The notes beneath the pieces were generated by a model. It was not told where the DNA came from, did no database searches, and saw only the letters and a list, made by a program, of their open reading frames with translations. The translations under genes and the position numbers were made by a program. From Petaurus breviceps papuanus (taxonomy: Eukaryota > Chordata > Mammalia > Diprotodontia > Petauridae), in assembly GCA_028583685.1 (NCBI GenBank), contig JAMXIF010001178.1, positions 6,869,743 to 6,933,742 of the forward strand: a stretch of 64,000 nucleotides of DNA, written 5' to 3'. Shown one piece after another: positions 24,201-37,700 of the stretch (position 1 is its first letter; each line of letters starts with the position of its first letter).

Positions 24201-27200
24201 GCTGCTGTTTTCCTGCTAGAAGCTTCCTGAGGAAGCCCTGATGGCTGGCAGCATAGACCTTCCAGCCTCATGGCTCAACACTGCCATCTACTGGACAGAT
24301 GCAATTATTGTTTCAACACAAGGAGAGAATCCCACTTCCACTGCCCATCACCAGGGCCCTGTGACCATCCTGTGGCCCTGCTGCTTCCAGAGTTCAGTGT
24401 CTCTACACAACCCTTCTCCTCTTGGGAGCAGCCTTCCCCTGCTGGCTCTCCTTCAAGTCTTCTAAATTTCAGTTCTAAAAACATATCCTCCTGAGGACAC
24501 CCACCCCATCAGCCATCCATGTGAATAAGAGACTGGTCATTTTAGTTGACCTGAAGCTCGATATGAACCAACTGGAATGGCTGCTGAGGAAAAAGGCTTA
24601 GGGGATCTTCAGCTACCATCATAGAACTATAATGAAGGGGACCACACTCAGGGCCCCAGGCAATTTCACCTACCTAAACCAATGAAGTCACAGGTACAAA
24701 GCCATCCCTGCCCATGTCTGGCCCAGAATTTGAAGAACAAAATGAGGTGATTGTCCCAGTATACTCTACAAGAGTTAGACATCTGAGGATCATCGAGTTA
24801 GGCCCAGGAGGCTCAGAGAGCCAGAGTGGCTTAGAATCACATTGGTAGCAATCTGCACAGCCAGGATCTAAACCTTGCTCTTTGTGACTATAAATCTAGC
24901 ACTCCGTCCATTATGCCAACACTGACTCATACTCTAGAGCAGGGCTTCTTCATCTTTGTGACTCCTGCCCGCCCCCCCTGGCAAGTCTGGTGAAGCCTAT
25001 GAACCCTTTCTCGGATAAAGTTCTTAAATACACAAAATAAAACACATAGAATGACAAAGGAAAACAGTTGTGTTGAAATAAGAGTTATCAGAATAATTTT
25101 AAAACAAGTTCACAGACACCTGCTTCAGAACCTCTGCCTGATCTGGAGGCTTATATGTACGTCTAGATGTGTTCCCTTTTACAGAGGACATAGAGGATCT
25201 GGAACACCCCCAGAAAAGGGAGACTAGGATAGTCTGGAAATGGTGCCTCACAGAAGAACAGTCAAGGGGGGCCAAGGATGTTCAGCCTAGAGAAGAGATG
25301 GCTTAGGGGGAGCCCTAGGATAGTTGGAGACCAACATTTCCAAGTATCTGAAGGATTGTCACATGGGAGAAGAAGCTGACCTTCTGTGTGCCTCCTGAAA
25401 GCCAAATTATAAGTAGTGCTTGAGTATAGGGAACCAAAGAGAGGTAGAGTTTGTGGAATCACGCTGCATCCTGGATCTAAAGTCAGAACGGACCTCAAAA
25501 ATCATCTAGTCTGATATCCTCGTTTTACATATGAGGAAACTGAGACCCAGACTGAGCTGCCTGAGATCAAACAGGCAGCATTCAACAGCAGAGCTGGGAA
25601 TAGTCAAACCCAGGTCATCTGCCTCCAGATCCAGGGCATGACACCAGGCTCTCTCTCCCTGCCCAAGAGAGCAGCTGGCATCGACCTGTCACACCATGGG
25701 CTTGGCTGCCTCATGGGACAGTGAGCTTCCCTTCTCTGGAAATATAAAATACATTCCTGCACAAGGTTGGAGATTGGATCCGGAGTTCCTTCTAATCCTA
25801 ACGGTCTGTAGTTAGTCCATGTTATAGAGACACTCACACCACTCACACACCCTTCACTGCCTGCTCCTCCCAGGGCTTTTCATCCTTTTTGTTTTGATCC
25901 TTCTCTACATCCCTCATGTTTCTCAAGGCAGAATTGGACACTTAGAGCCCAGCCAGGGGGGGTTGACCTCCCTGCTCTCTGGCCTTTCCAGAAATTCATC
26001 TCACTAAAAACTGAATTGACCTAACTGACAGAAGCAGCCCAGCCAGATTGGTTCTGTGAGGCCTAAAGGTCGTCAGCTCCTCCCTTCCCACTAGCTGTGT
26101 CAAAATGAGAGTTAACTTCCTTAGCACATGCTCTACATATGAGAAATTCTGCCCCTTCCCTGACACGTTCAAGAAGCGAGTCAGCAAGAATACCTTCTTC
26201 GTGCTGGTACGGGTAGTGGACGAACTGTGGTAAGCTCTCTTGTTCCCTTTGTCTTCAGCAGGGAGCGGGGTTGGGGACAGAAGGACACAAGCCAATGGCC
26301 GATTCTTTATGCTCTGATATTCCAAGACATTTCCTCTGCTGGGAGGGTTTGCCCCTAGGTTGGCCTGCCCCTTCCCTCCACACTTAGTACTGGCTTCCAG
26401 AACTATAGTCTCTACTAGGGCATGCAAGCCGTGATGGCTTTTGATTATTTTTTCCTCTCATTTTTTTGTCTTTTCACCTGTCTGCTTGGGATAGAAACTA
26501 ATTGGAAACAGGGCCTATGTCTTTATTGTGTTCATAGTACCAAACCCAGTGAGCTGCATTGCATCCTTTAAAGAAACATATATATCATTTAAAGATTATC
26601 ATATGAGTCATATGATAATTCTGCCTATCTAAAACCTGACCTCCCTCAGCCAGAGTAATGAGGCTCGTCAGTATCAGGGAAGGAGCTCATTCCTTCATTT
26701 AACAGACACTTAGCAAGTACCTATAGTGTGTAAGGTGCTGTGTCAGTCCTGGAGATACAAAGACATCTGCAGTAAACACCTTTCTCAAGAAATCCACAAT
26801 CTACTGATGGAAAAACCATGAACTACATAGCTATGCTACAAGGCAGAATGTGATTAGAGGCAAAGAACTGTGAACATCTTGGGACAGAAGAGATCAATCG
26901 GAATTGGTTGGGGAGAAAGGTTAGGAAGGCATAAAAGCCAGAAGTCTGCTTAGGAAGCTAATCTAGTCATCTAGACAAGGAGGAATGAGAGCCTGAAAAA
27001 AGAATGAATTTCATGAGGATTAAAAGATGCAGGAAATGATCCAAAGGAGCATGGATAGGATTTAGCAGTTGGTAGTTTATGGGAGATAAGAGGAAAGATT
27101 CAAAACTGAGTTGGGGCTTAGGTATTTTGGTGACTGAGAGGCCCCTCCAGCCATCATAAGTGGAGAGGATGGGGAAGGGGCAAGTTTTGGAGGAGAGGCA

Positions 27201-30200
27201 ATGAGTCTGTTTTCAGATGTGCTGAGTTTGAAGCACCAGCAGGCCAGAACAGATAGAGAGGGTTAACCAAGAGTTGTACATAATGGGGATCAGAGGTCTA
27301 GGGGAAGGTTGGGATTATTTGCATAGAAGATATAATTAAATCACCAAAAGAGAGAATATAGAAAGAGCCAAGGACAGAAACATGGAGGTCCCTGCCTCTA
27401 AGTTGTGGGATGAGGATGCCGATCCAAGAAAAGAAACAGCTCCCCAGAGTTCTCTGGGGCATGATCTTCCATGAGACAGATTCTCTTAGCTAGGAACATT
27501 GCCCTGTAACTTTCCCAGATGAAAAAAGAATCAAAGGTGAGGTGTGATGCTGGAGTAACAAACTAGGTGCCCAAGGGGAAAGATAATCCAAGATGCCCCA
27601 GGCCAACCTTGGCAGCCCAGAAACTCCTTCTGCCCTCTCCTAGAAATGATGTTTCTTCCCTCTCCCTTTCATCATCCGCACCAATTTCAAACAACTCTGA
27701 GCACATCTTTCTTCTCAGAAGCCTTCAGTGGCTTCCCATTGCCTTCCAAAGAAAACATACACTTCTCCTGACATTCAAGGCCCTCAGTGGTCTGTTGAAC
27801 ATTCCTTTCTCACTTTATCTGCTACTGCTCCTATTCATATAACCTATCATTAAGCCAAACTGGATTATTTACTTTTTGTACTCTTTCCCATCTCCTTTGA
27901 ATGAGTGAATGAATGAGAATATATTAAACATGTACTATGTACCAGTCACTATGCTATATCTCCTTTACACCTTTACTCACTCTGTCCCACACCCTTACTC
28001 CCATGCCTTGAAAGGTCTGTCCTCTTTCCTCTCCACTTCCCCCTTTCAAGGACCAGCTTGGATGTCACCTCCTCCATGAAGCCATCCCTGAACTCTCTAC
28101 ACCCCAGCTGAAATGATTTCTGTCTCCTCAGATGTCTGAGCTCTATGTGGGAACTGTCCATTGTAGTTACTCATTCGGCTTTATATCATAGCACCTGCAC
28201 ACCTCAGTTACCCCTTCCATTAGCTCATGAAGTTTTCAAGGGAGCTCTTTATGTCCTTTTTTTTCCTCTGTACCCATAGGCTCTTGTACACTGTGAGTGT
28301 TTAATAAATGTTCCTTAAATTGAATTGACCTAAATAGCCACCAAGAGCTGTTTAAAATAGAATTGGAAGCTAGAAGAAGTAAAAAGAGGAAGAGGGAGGG
28401 AAACCCCCAAGCGTAAGACATCCCAACGTTGTCAGCTCTGTTGGTTATTACCTGTGTGACCTTGGGCACATCATTTCCCCTCTCTGGACCTCATCCATGA
28501 CCAAAATGTCTTTCCCAGCTCTAGATCCTATGCTCACACTAACCCTCAGCTCTTCTGCCTTTAGAATTTGTAAACATTTTTTTTTGCAATGTAATTGTTG
28601 CCCTACCTCTGATTTCAAGGTGAGCCCTCTCACAAAGCCCTGTGCCCACTCAAGGTCTGTTTCTCTTACCGTTGCCATGGTTATGGATGCCCCCAATGGG
28701 CTGTTTCTCCTGGGAGGCGAGCCTTGGCCCGCAGGGGCCCATCATGGCCACTTCTTTGAGATAGATAGATATCTGTAGGTCATAAGTGACTCTTGCTTGC
28801 TTCCTCTGGGTGATGTGGGTCTCTTTATCACACTTCAGCCTGGTGGAATTGACCGAAGAGATTCTAAAGCTCTTGATGGAGCTAGTGTTTCGGTTAGTGT
28901 GCAGTGGGGAGCTGAGCCTCGCCCGAGTTCTCCGGAAGAATATCTTGGACAAAGTGAACCAGAAGAAGATGCTAAAGTGTGCCAACTCTGACCAGCCCCT
29001 GGCTGCTCGAGGAGTGGCCGCTAGGTGAGGAGACCGACCCCCAAGCCAGCCCTGCCCAGCCTGTTCCTATGCCTGCACAAGCCAGGGGAGAGACAGCACA
29101 GTGCACTGGATTGGGAGTCAGGAGACCCGAGTTCAGATCCTGGCTCGGTCACTTCCCACCTAGGTGACCTTGTGCCAGTCCTTAGCCTTGCTGGGCTTCT
29201 CTTTCCTCGGTTATAAAATAAGAGAGTTGAACTTGGTAGCCTCTGAGATCTCTCCCAGCTCAAAAACTATGAGCCGTACATCATTGCTTTTTTAGCAACC
29301 TTTTCCCACCCACATTTCCATCCACTGCTTTAATGAACCTATGGTAAGTTTCCTCTAGAGACCAGTCCCTTGTGTTTCCCAGACTGCCTGTCCTAGAACA
29401 TACTGCTACTTTGGAAGTTTTGTCATGTCATTACTGTCCCTGAAAGGAGTCAGCCCCTTGCTCAGGGTCACACAGCTGGTTTGTGGGAGAGATAAGACTT
29501 CAACCCAGACCTTTCTGACTTCCTCCAAAGTTAAGCCTTGATCCACTCCACCGTGTGCCTTTTCATATAGTAACTATCAGATTATTGTATTAGCGCCCCT
29601 ACACTGAATTCTCTTCTAAAGGAAGTTTATATAGGGTGTCCCAGAAAATCTTAGTGCCTTAAAAAAATCTTAAGCATACTAATAACACTGCACTGATATT
29701 TGTGCAACATCATGTATGTGTGTTCATCTATGTATACCCTGAAAAGTAATTAAATTTACTGTAAAAATATATTTATAACCTGTATTTGTAGAGGGAATTT
29801 CCTTATCTGAAAGTTCCTTATACCAGTGAGATCTCAGATCCAGCCTCAGTTGCTGTTAATCTTTATGAACAGTGCTCAGAACGGTTGGTGAGACCCACTG
29901 TGTGCACCAGAATACCGAGCTGTACTGGAGTGAGCACCTCCCAGAGTTACCTCTCCTGGTCACTTTTCCCTCAGCTGTGTGGAGACTGTCAGAAGGGACC
30001 AGGGAGAAGGGAATCAAACCCTGTGTTTTGAGGGAAGAGGAGGCAGGTCACTCTTTTTCTGAAGCATAAAGCAGTAGACACGAGGGTGGCAGCACCATGC
30101 AGTAAAACAGCCACAAAACCAAGGTCAGGTCACTGGCCCCACTGAGTCTCTGTTTGCCCCATCTTTGAAATGAGCAAGTTGGATCAGATCATACCTGTGT

Positions 30201-31635
30201 TCCCATCTAGGCTTAACATTGTCAGTCCCTTCCCATACCAGCCTTCTGCAGCTCCAGGTCTGCCAATGCTGATTTCTTGCCCCACCTCATCTCTTTCAGG
30301 CCTGGGACGCTGCACGACTTCCACAGCCATGAGATTGCTGAGCAGCTGACACTATTGGATGCTGAGCTCTTTTATAAGATAGAGGTATGGAGCCCAGGCA
30401 TGGTCCCGAGGGGAGGGCCCAGAGGAAGATTGAAGCCAAGCCTGGGATGGCCCCATCCCTTTGGGGGCAGGTTGTGAGCTGTCAGGGAAGGGCTGGGCCA
30501 GGCTCTGAGTTGTATGAAAAACCAAGGTGTTCCAGCTGTCAGAATATTTCATTCTTCTTTTTTGCTTTCAGATCCCAGAAGTTTTGCTTTGGGCAAAAGA
30601 GCAGAATGAAGAGAAGAGCCCTAACTTGACGCAGTTTACTGAGCACTTTAATAACATGTCCTACTGGTAAGGAAGGGCACAGAGGCATCTTCAACTTCAT
30701 TTCTCTCTCTGTGTTTCACAGACCCTCATCCCTTCAGCCTCCTGCTGCCAAGCTTGGGTGCACATGTCTACCTGGGAACACTTTGAAAGAATGATGAAGT
30801 GGCAGCATTCATTATTTTGAAATTTTTTCTAATTCCCCAAATGAAATGACCTTATAGGCATATAATTCTGAGGACAAGGAAACCAAAGCCAATCTGACCA
30901 GACTAGCCACCCCCTAAATAGAATAGGCTTCCATCTCTGTAAACAAGGGAAGGACACTCAGCCATTCCATGGATTGTGATTCTGTTTAGGCTTCCATTCA
31001 GGACTTTCCTTTGGGATTCTTAGCACTTAGGATTATATTTCCATTTCAAAACTAGAAACCCAAAGTTTAACTTTGACCTTAGGAGCCCTAAAGAACTCCC
31101 TTTCCTCTTTATGAAGGTTTAGTCTTAGCCCACAGCTAGGAAGTCAGACATCTAAATATCTTTAAACCATTGTCAGATAGCTATTTTCTCTTGCCAAGGC
31201 ATCTATCTCATCATCTTCATTAATTTGCTCAACTGAAGAATGGAGCTATTCTGAATGAAGATAACCAGGCCAGGGAGGACCCTTGTATCAGAAAAAGATT
31301 TTGATCTAAAGAATGCTCCATTCTTTAGGGGGCCGCTAGGTGGAGCAGTGAATAGAGCACCAGTCTTCCCCCTCCCCTCCCCCCCAGGAATATCTGAGTT
31401 CAAATGTAGCCTCAGACACTTAACACTTACTAGCCATGTGACCTTGGGCAAGTCACTTAACCCCAATTGCCCTGCCTTTTTTTGGAGGGGGAAACCCTCC
31501 CCTCCCCCCCCCAAAAAAAAAGAATGCTCCAAGATGGTCTATCTTAACCTGGGGTCTATGAACAATATGCTTCTCATTTTTCCAATACATCATCTCCCTT
31601 AGGGGCTTGTACATTTCTCAAGAACAGGTATGAAA

Positions 31636-31715
<80 letters not shown>

Positions 31716-34700
31716 TGTCTCTCTCTCTCTCTCTNNNNNNNNNNNNNNNNNNNNNNNNNNNNNNNNNNNNNNNNNNNNNNNNNNNNNNNNNNNNNNNNNN
31801 NNNNNNNNNNNNNNNNNNNNNNNNNNNNNNNNNNNNNNNNNNNNNNNNNNNNNNNNNNNNNNNNNNNNNNNNNNNNNNNNNNNNNNNNNNNNNNNNNNNN
31901 NNNNNNNNNNNNNNNNNNNNNNNNNNNNNNNNNNNNNNNNNNNNNNNNNNNNNNNNNNNNNNNNNNNNNNNNNNNNNNNNNNNNNNNNNNNNNNNNNNNN
32001 NNNNNNNNNNNNNNNNNNNNNNNNNNNNNNNNNNNNNNNNNNNNNNNNNNNNNNNNNNNNNNNNNNNNNNNNNNNNNNNNNNNNNNNNNNNNNNNNNNNN
32101 NNNNNNNNNNNNNNNNNNNNNNNNNNNNNNNNNNGGGTAGGTGATGTTGTAGGAAGAATAACCAGTCACATCTCTGCTGATTGGAAACCTAGAATCGAAA
32201 TAGAGTTAGGAGTGACCTGGGTCTTGTTTTTACTCCAATGTCACAGGGTTCGTTCAATAATCATGCTGCAAGAAAAAGCCCAGGACAGGGAACGGCTGCT
32301 TCTGAAATTTATCAAGATCATGAAGGTAATAGAAGCTTAGCCATAGCCTGTGTTGCTTACTCTTTAAAATGAAAGCTTTTCATTGCTAGACAGTCTCCCT
32401 GTAACAAAGGCTTCTCTACTCTTGTAGCACTTGAGGAAGCTAAATAACTTCAACTCCTATCTGGCCATCCTTTCAGCACTGGACTCAGCACCCATCCGAA
32501 GGCTAGAGTGGCAGAAACAGACCTCCGAGGTGAGCTGGGACAAGGGCCTCTGAACCTGGACTTTGAATAACCACCAAGTAAGAAAGGAGCCAGTCATTCA
32601 TCTGTGGACTTGCTATGTATACACAAGGCATTCACGAGTAAGATGCAAGCCAAGCCCTCTGGGGCTAACCTTTAAGCCTCCCTCAGTGCCTAGCATGGGG
32701 GGCCACACACACTGCCGGCACTTCACAAGTGGTGCTAGTGTTTGAAAGGCAAAGTAGAGAATTTCTGATTACTCTCATCTTCAGTGATGAATTTTATTTA
32801 GTTGAATCAGCAAACATTTATTAATTAAGCACCTGCAAGGCACCAGGGATGCAGAGACAAAAATTTGTAAGACACAGAGTTCGTACCTGTGACCATGGTC
32901 CAGTCTTCCCAGGCCTCAGTTTCCTCATCTGTAAAATGAGGGGTTTGGACTAGGTGATCTCTGAGGCCCCTTCCAGTTCTGAAGCTTCGATTTCTATAAT
33001 AAAGATCTTACAAAGTAGTATGTAATTTTCAAAATCTCTCTTTACATAGTGAATCCATTCAGCAATAGGCATTCATTAAGTGTTTCCTGGGTACCAGGTA
33101 CTAGTAGAGAATACAGTCAAAACAAAGTCAAAAGAGTGCCTCGAAGGAGCTTTCTTTTGGAGATAGCTTCTAAATAAATGCCCCCCAAAAGGTGCGGGGT
33201 GGGGGAGAAGAATCAGGTATGGCCTCATGTAGGAAGTGGTTTTGTGCTGAACTTTGAGGGCAGTTAGGGTTTCTAAGAGACAAAGGAGAGGAAGGACAGC
33301 AGTGACCCCAGTGCCCAAAACATTGTAAGCATTTAGTAAATGCTGATTGATTGAATGGACCAGTGAGATTTCCTCATTTCATCGTAATCCTAAGGCCCAC
33401 AGACCACCAACCCTGCCCAATTGGACATTCTTGTGAATCAGCCAGCATTTAGTGAGGTCAGATCAAGAAGAGATCATTTCCAGCTGAGAGAATCATTAAG
33501 ATGGGAGGATTTAGAGCTGGAAGGAATCCTAATCATAATCATCTGGTCACAGGTACTAGAAAATCCTAGCATTTTAGAGCTGGAAAGTTGCTTGAGACCA
33601 TCTAGTCCAACCCCATTACAAACGAGGAGACTGAAGGGATGCTATTGATATCACTGAGGTGACCTAGCAAGGATGTGGACCTGGGGCCCGATTCCCTATT
33701 GTGTGCCGGACACTAGCCAGGCACTGGAGATACAAAGACAGAAATAAGACAGTCCCTTCCCTTAAGCTTATATCCTGTGGGAAGTTACGCAGAATATACA
33801 CAAAGAAAATTAGTCAATAAGCACTGACTTATTAAGCATCTGCTATGTGCCGGTCACTGTGCTAAGTGCCAGGGGTGCAAAAAGAGGCAAAAGACAGTTC
33901 TTGCCCTCAAGGAACATACAGTCTAATGGAAGAGACAACAAGCAAACAAAAAATTATAAACAGCTGTATGCAGGAAATAATTAGAAGAGGGAAGGCACTG
34001 GAGTTAGAATGTGTGGGGAAAGATTTCTTGTAGAAGATGGGTTTTTACTTGGGACTTGAAGGAAGCCAAGAGGCCAAGATGAGGAGGGAAAGCATTCCAG
34101 GCCTAGGGGGCCAGAAAAAAACGCCCCGAGTCGAGAGGTGGAAGGGCAGGGAGGTCAGTGTTGCTCGGTTGGATGGTGACTGTAGGATAATAAGGTATAA
34201 GAAGACTGGAAAGATGTGGAGGAGGGTATGAAGATGTTTGAGTGCCGAACGGAGAAGTTTGTATGTGGTCCTGTGGGTGATAGGGAGCCATTGGATATTC
34301 TTGAGTAGGAAAATGACATGGTTGGATTTGCACTTAATTTCCCAGGTGGAAAGCGCTAATGTCAGGGGGACCAGGATAGGCCTCATGTAGGATGTGGTGC
34401 TTGACTGAGAGCTTTGAAGAAAGTGAGGGATTTTGCCAAGCATCAGCAAGGACTCTTGCACATTCTGGGCATCGGGACTGTCCTGCACAGAGGCACTGAA
34501 ATAGAAGATGGAGTGGCATGTTTGAAGAGCAGCAGTCAGACCAGGTTGATGGGAACATGGCATGCATGAAGGAACATAATGTTCAGTGAGCCTGGTAGAC
34601 TGGGTCCAGACCGGGAAGAGCTTTACATGCAAAATGGCCCAGAGGAGTCTTTGATCCTAGAGCCAGTTGGGAGCCCCTGCAGCTTCTTGAGCAAAGGGAG

Positions 34701-37700
34701 CACATGGTCAGACCTGCATTTCAGTAATATCAATTTTGGGTGCGGTGTAGACTTTGCATTGTAGAGGAGAGACTGGAGGGCAGTTAGGAGGCCACAGCAG
34801 TGATTGAGGGCCTGAACCAAGGCAGGATGTGAGAGATACTGGATCAGGGAAGGCTTCTTGAAGGAAACAGCATTTCAGCTAGGCATTAAATGAGGGCCAG
34901 AATGATGGCAGGTGGAAGGAGGTAAAGCTTCACTCTTAAAGGTCTCACCTCATCTCCCCAACTAAAGTCACCTCACAAGGGCAAACTTTTTATCTTTTAC
35001 TTCTTGTTTTATCCCCTCACAGCATCTAATAACGTCCTAGGTAACATTAAAGAAATGCATGAATGAACACATGGGCTGTCATTGTGAAAAATAACCCCTA
35101 CCAATCTGTCAGTGGACTGTGCTTCTAAAATGGCGATGGACCTTTATTAATCCAGCTCTGCTCAATACCCCCTTGTGACCAGCAGTAAAGTAGTGGCTAC
35201 AGGCCTGCCTGGGGGTGAGGGGCACTACCTATGTCTGTTGAACAGAGCAATCCCAACTGGCCCATGCAGCAACTACCCACGATTTCATGACCATCAAGCT
35301 CTAACTGACCATTCTTTGCTGCTTGAAATTGGATAAGTCTGGGCTCAGTTACACAGAGGACTTTGACCCATGAAGATGTTGGGTCTTAGTTGGCTTATTT
35401 CTGGATTCACAGCATGCCAGAGCTGGAAGGTATCTTAGAATGAGAATGTAGGATGTGAAACCCAGAGGGACCTTGGCTAGCTGTCATACAGACAACAAAA
35501 TTGAGGTTTCAGATCATTTGTCTTGCCCAAGATTGTCCAGCTGGTTAGTAACCCAACCAGAATGGGGAGCTCATTCCCAGTGTGGTGCCCCAGCCACTAC
35601 ACCAGGCTGCTTTTCCATATTTGTCTCTTTGTCCTCCTCTAGGGCCTGGCTGAGTACTGCACTTTGATTGACAGCTCTTCCTCCTTCCGGGCCTATCGAG
35701 CAGCTCTTTCTGATGTGGAGCCTCCCTGTATCCCATATCTGTGAGTAGTATCTTCCTCGGGCTCAGAACTTGATCTTTTCTCATCCTTTGAATAGGAGGG
35801 ACATCAGCCTCCATCCCTGCCTGCATAAAAACCTTGAACAACAGCTTCCAGCCAAGAAGTTTAAACCTTTAAATAAGAATCTTTCTCCAGTGGAAAGGGT
35901 CCCACGTGCCGACTTTAACATCCCCAAGGCCTTTCATGAATTGCCCTCTGTGATTACTAAATATCTCTAGACTGTTCCTTAGAGCTGAGATGGTAGCACA
36001 GAGAGCATTGCCTTCCCTCGTCGTCCTGAAGCCAGGTGACTCTTTGAGTGCATTCTGCCCCACTGGGGCCCCCAGACCCTGGGGTGAGGGAGGGTATAGC
36101 TGTGGTGCACAGGACTGAGCTCTCCGTCATGGTGGAGGTGTAGACAGCTAATCCAGTCAGCATTGCTGATGTACTGCTCCCTCCAACCTATTTCATCTTA
36201 AAATTTTTATTGGCAACTTGTTTCAACACATCATTCAAACCTCTACTTAATTCCAGTTGCATCCTCTAAAACAAGTAAAATAAATGTGGTTGCAATTGAT
36301 AGAACATGCAACTCTCCTGTCCCTTAAAAGAAAGGGCTGAGTATTTCTAGATGGAAGTCCAATGTGTAAATAAGGTAAGCCCATGGTTTGGTTTTTTCCC
36401 AGATTTTGTTGCAATTTGCATGGAGTAGGGAGTACTCATTTATATGACACCTGCTGTGTGCCAGGCACTGTACTAAACACCTTACAGATTCATCTCACTT
36501 GATCCTCACGACAATCCTGGGAAGCAGGTGCTATTATTATCCCTATTTCACAATTGAGGAAACTGAGGCAAACAGAAGTTAAGTGACTTGCTCAGGATCA
36601 CACAGCTGCGACATGTCTGAGCCAGATTTGAACTAGGTCTTCCTGCCTCTAGGTCCGGTGCCCTATCCACCGCGCCACTCAGCGGCCTGAAGCAGTGGTC
36701 TCTGTTGTTCTTTTTGACTCTGCCTTTATTACCCTGTATCTCTTCATCTGTGTTTCACCATATTTCTTTGAATGCTCCCTATCTGCCATTCCTACTTCCA
36801 TCATGTTCATCTCTCATAATTTGTCTGGCCGTTCCCTAGTCATTGAGCATTTTGTTTCTAGTTTTTTGTATTTACCAGTACTCTGCTTGGAATCTTTTTA
36901 TACATGGAGGTCTTTTCTTGTTGTCAGTAATTTCCTTGGGGTTAGTAATGAGAGCACTGGGGCAGAGAATATGACCCTCTTTTTGCCTTTCTTGCGTAAT
37001 CATTAGGCCAGTTCACAGCTCCGCCAGCAGCAAATCACTGGACCTATTTTCCCTCATCCCCACCCCTACAGGATTTTTTCATCTTTTGTTTTTGCCTCAT
37101 TTGTGAGCATAACAGATTTGTTTCCATTTTCTTTTCTATGATTGATAATTTTGACCACTTTCTAGATTATTGTAAATATTTTGCATTTCTTCTTTTGAGA
37201 ACTTTTTGTTTGTATTCCATTATCATTTATTGTGAACCCTCCCTTACTTTAAAACCTGATTTTAACAATTAAATGGGGAAATCATTCTACTTGATTGTGC
37301 CCATATTCATAGGCAATCACAGATAGCCCATAAAGTGACTGCCACTACAAGGATATAATTACTTCCCTGTAGTCAAGCCTGTGTGGGCTTGATAAAAACA
37401 ACTGAGTTATGAATGTGGCTAAGCCCTTCATTTACCAACCAGGGCTGTTCAGGAGGCTTCAGCCTCTCAGAGAGACCCTGCAGAATTTAGAACTGGGAAG
37501 TACCTTAGAGAGCATCTAGTCCAATTTCTCATCTTACAATGAGGACATTGAGGCCTGGAGAGGTCAAGTGAACTTCTCATGGTCACCCAGCTGGTGGGCA
37601 GCAGAGACAGGATTCAGACTCCAAATGGGCAGTGGTGACTGCTGCTTATAGGGTGATTAAGATTCAGGAAAACTACATGAAGAAAACAAAACTCCCAGTT

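Larger units (their letters stand above)
22959..26136 (+). other. RAPGEF1: U12-type AT-AC intron of RAPGEF1 (3178 nt)
   Basis: The 5' end reads ATATCCTTTATG, an exact match to the minor-spliceosome AT-AC donor consensus ATATCCTTT. The 3' end reads ctctac, an AC terminus. A branch-site-like TTCCTTAGC at 26117-26125 (consensus TTCCTTAAC) puts its A 13 nt before the 3' end, inside the usual U12 window. Joining at these points gives Tyr-Arg-Tyr-Glu-Lys, the conserved REM sequence; no GT-AG choice does. The intron holds a 14-G run (23295-23308), a hAT-like remnant (about 24940-25130), a CR1/L3 fragment (about 25190-25440) and a MIR (about 25470-25660). Confidence 0.93.

Noticed and set aside
34045-34632. 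195-residue frame on the - strand
   Set aside because: It is the decayed ORF2 remnant of a reverse L2 LINE (NIQWLPITHRTTYKLL), not a host gene.
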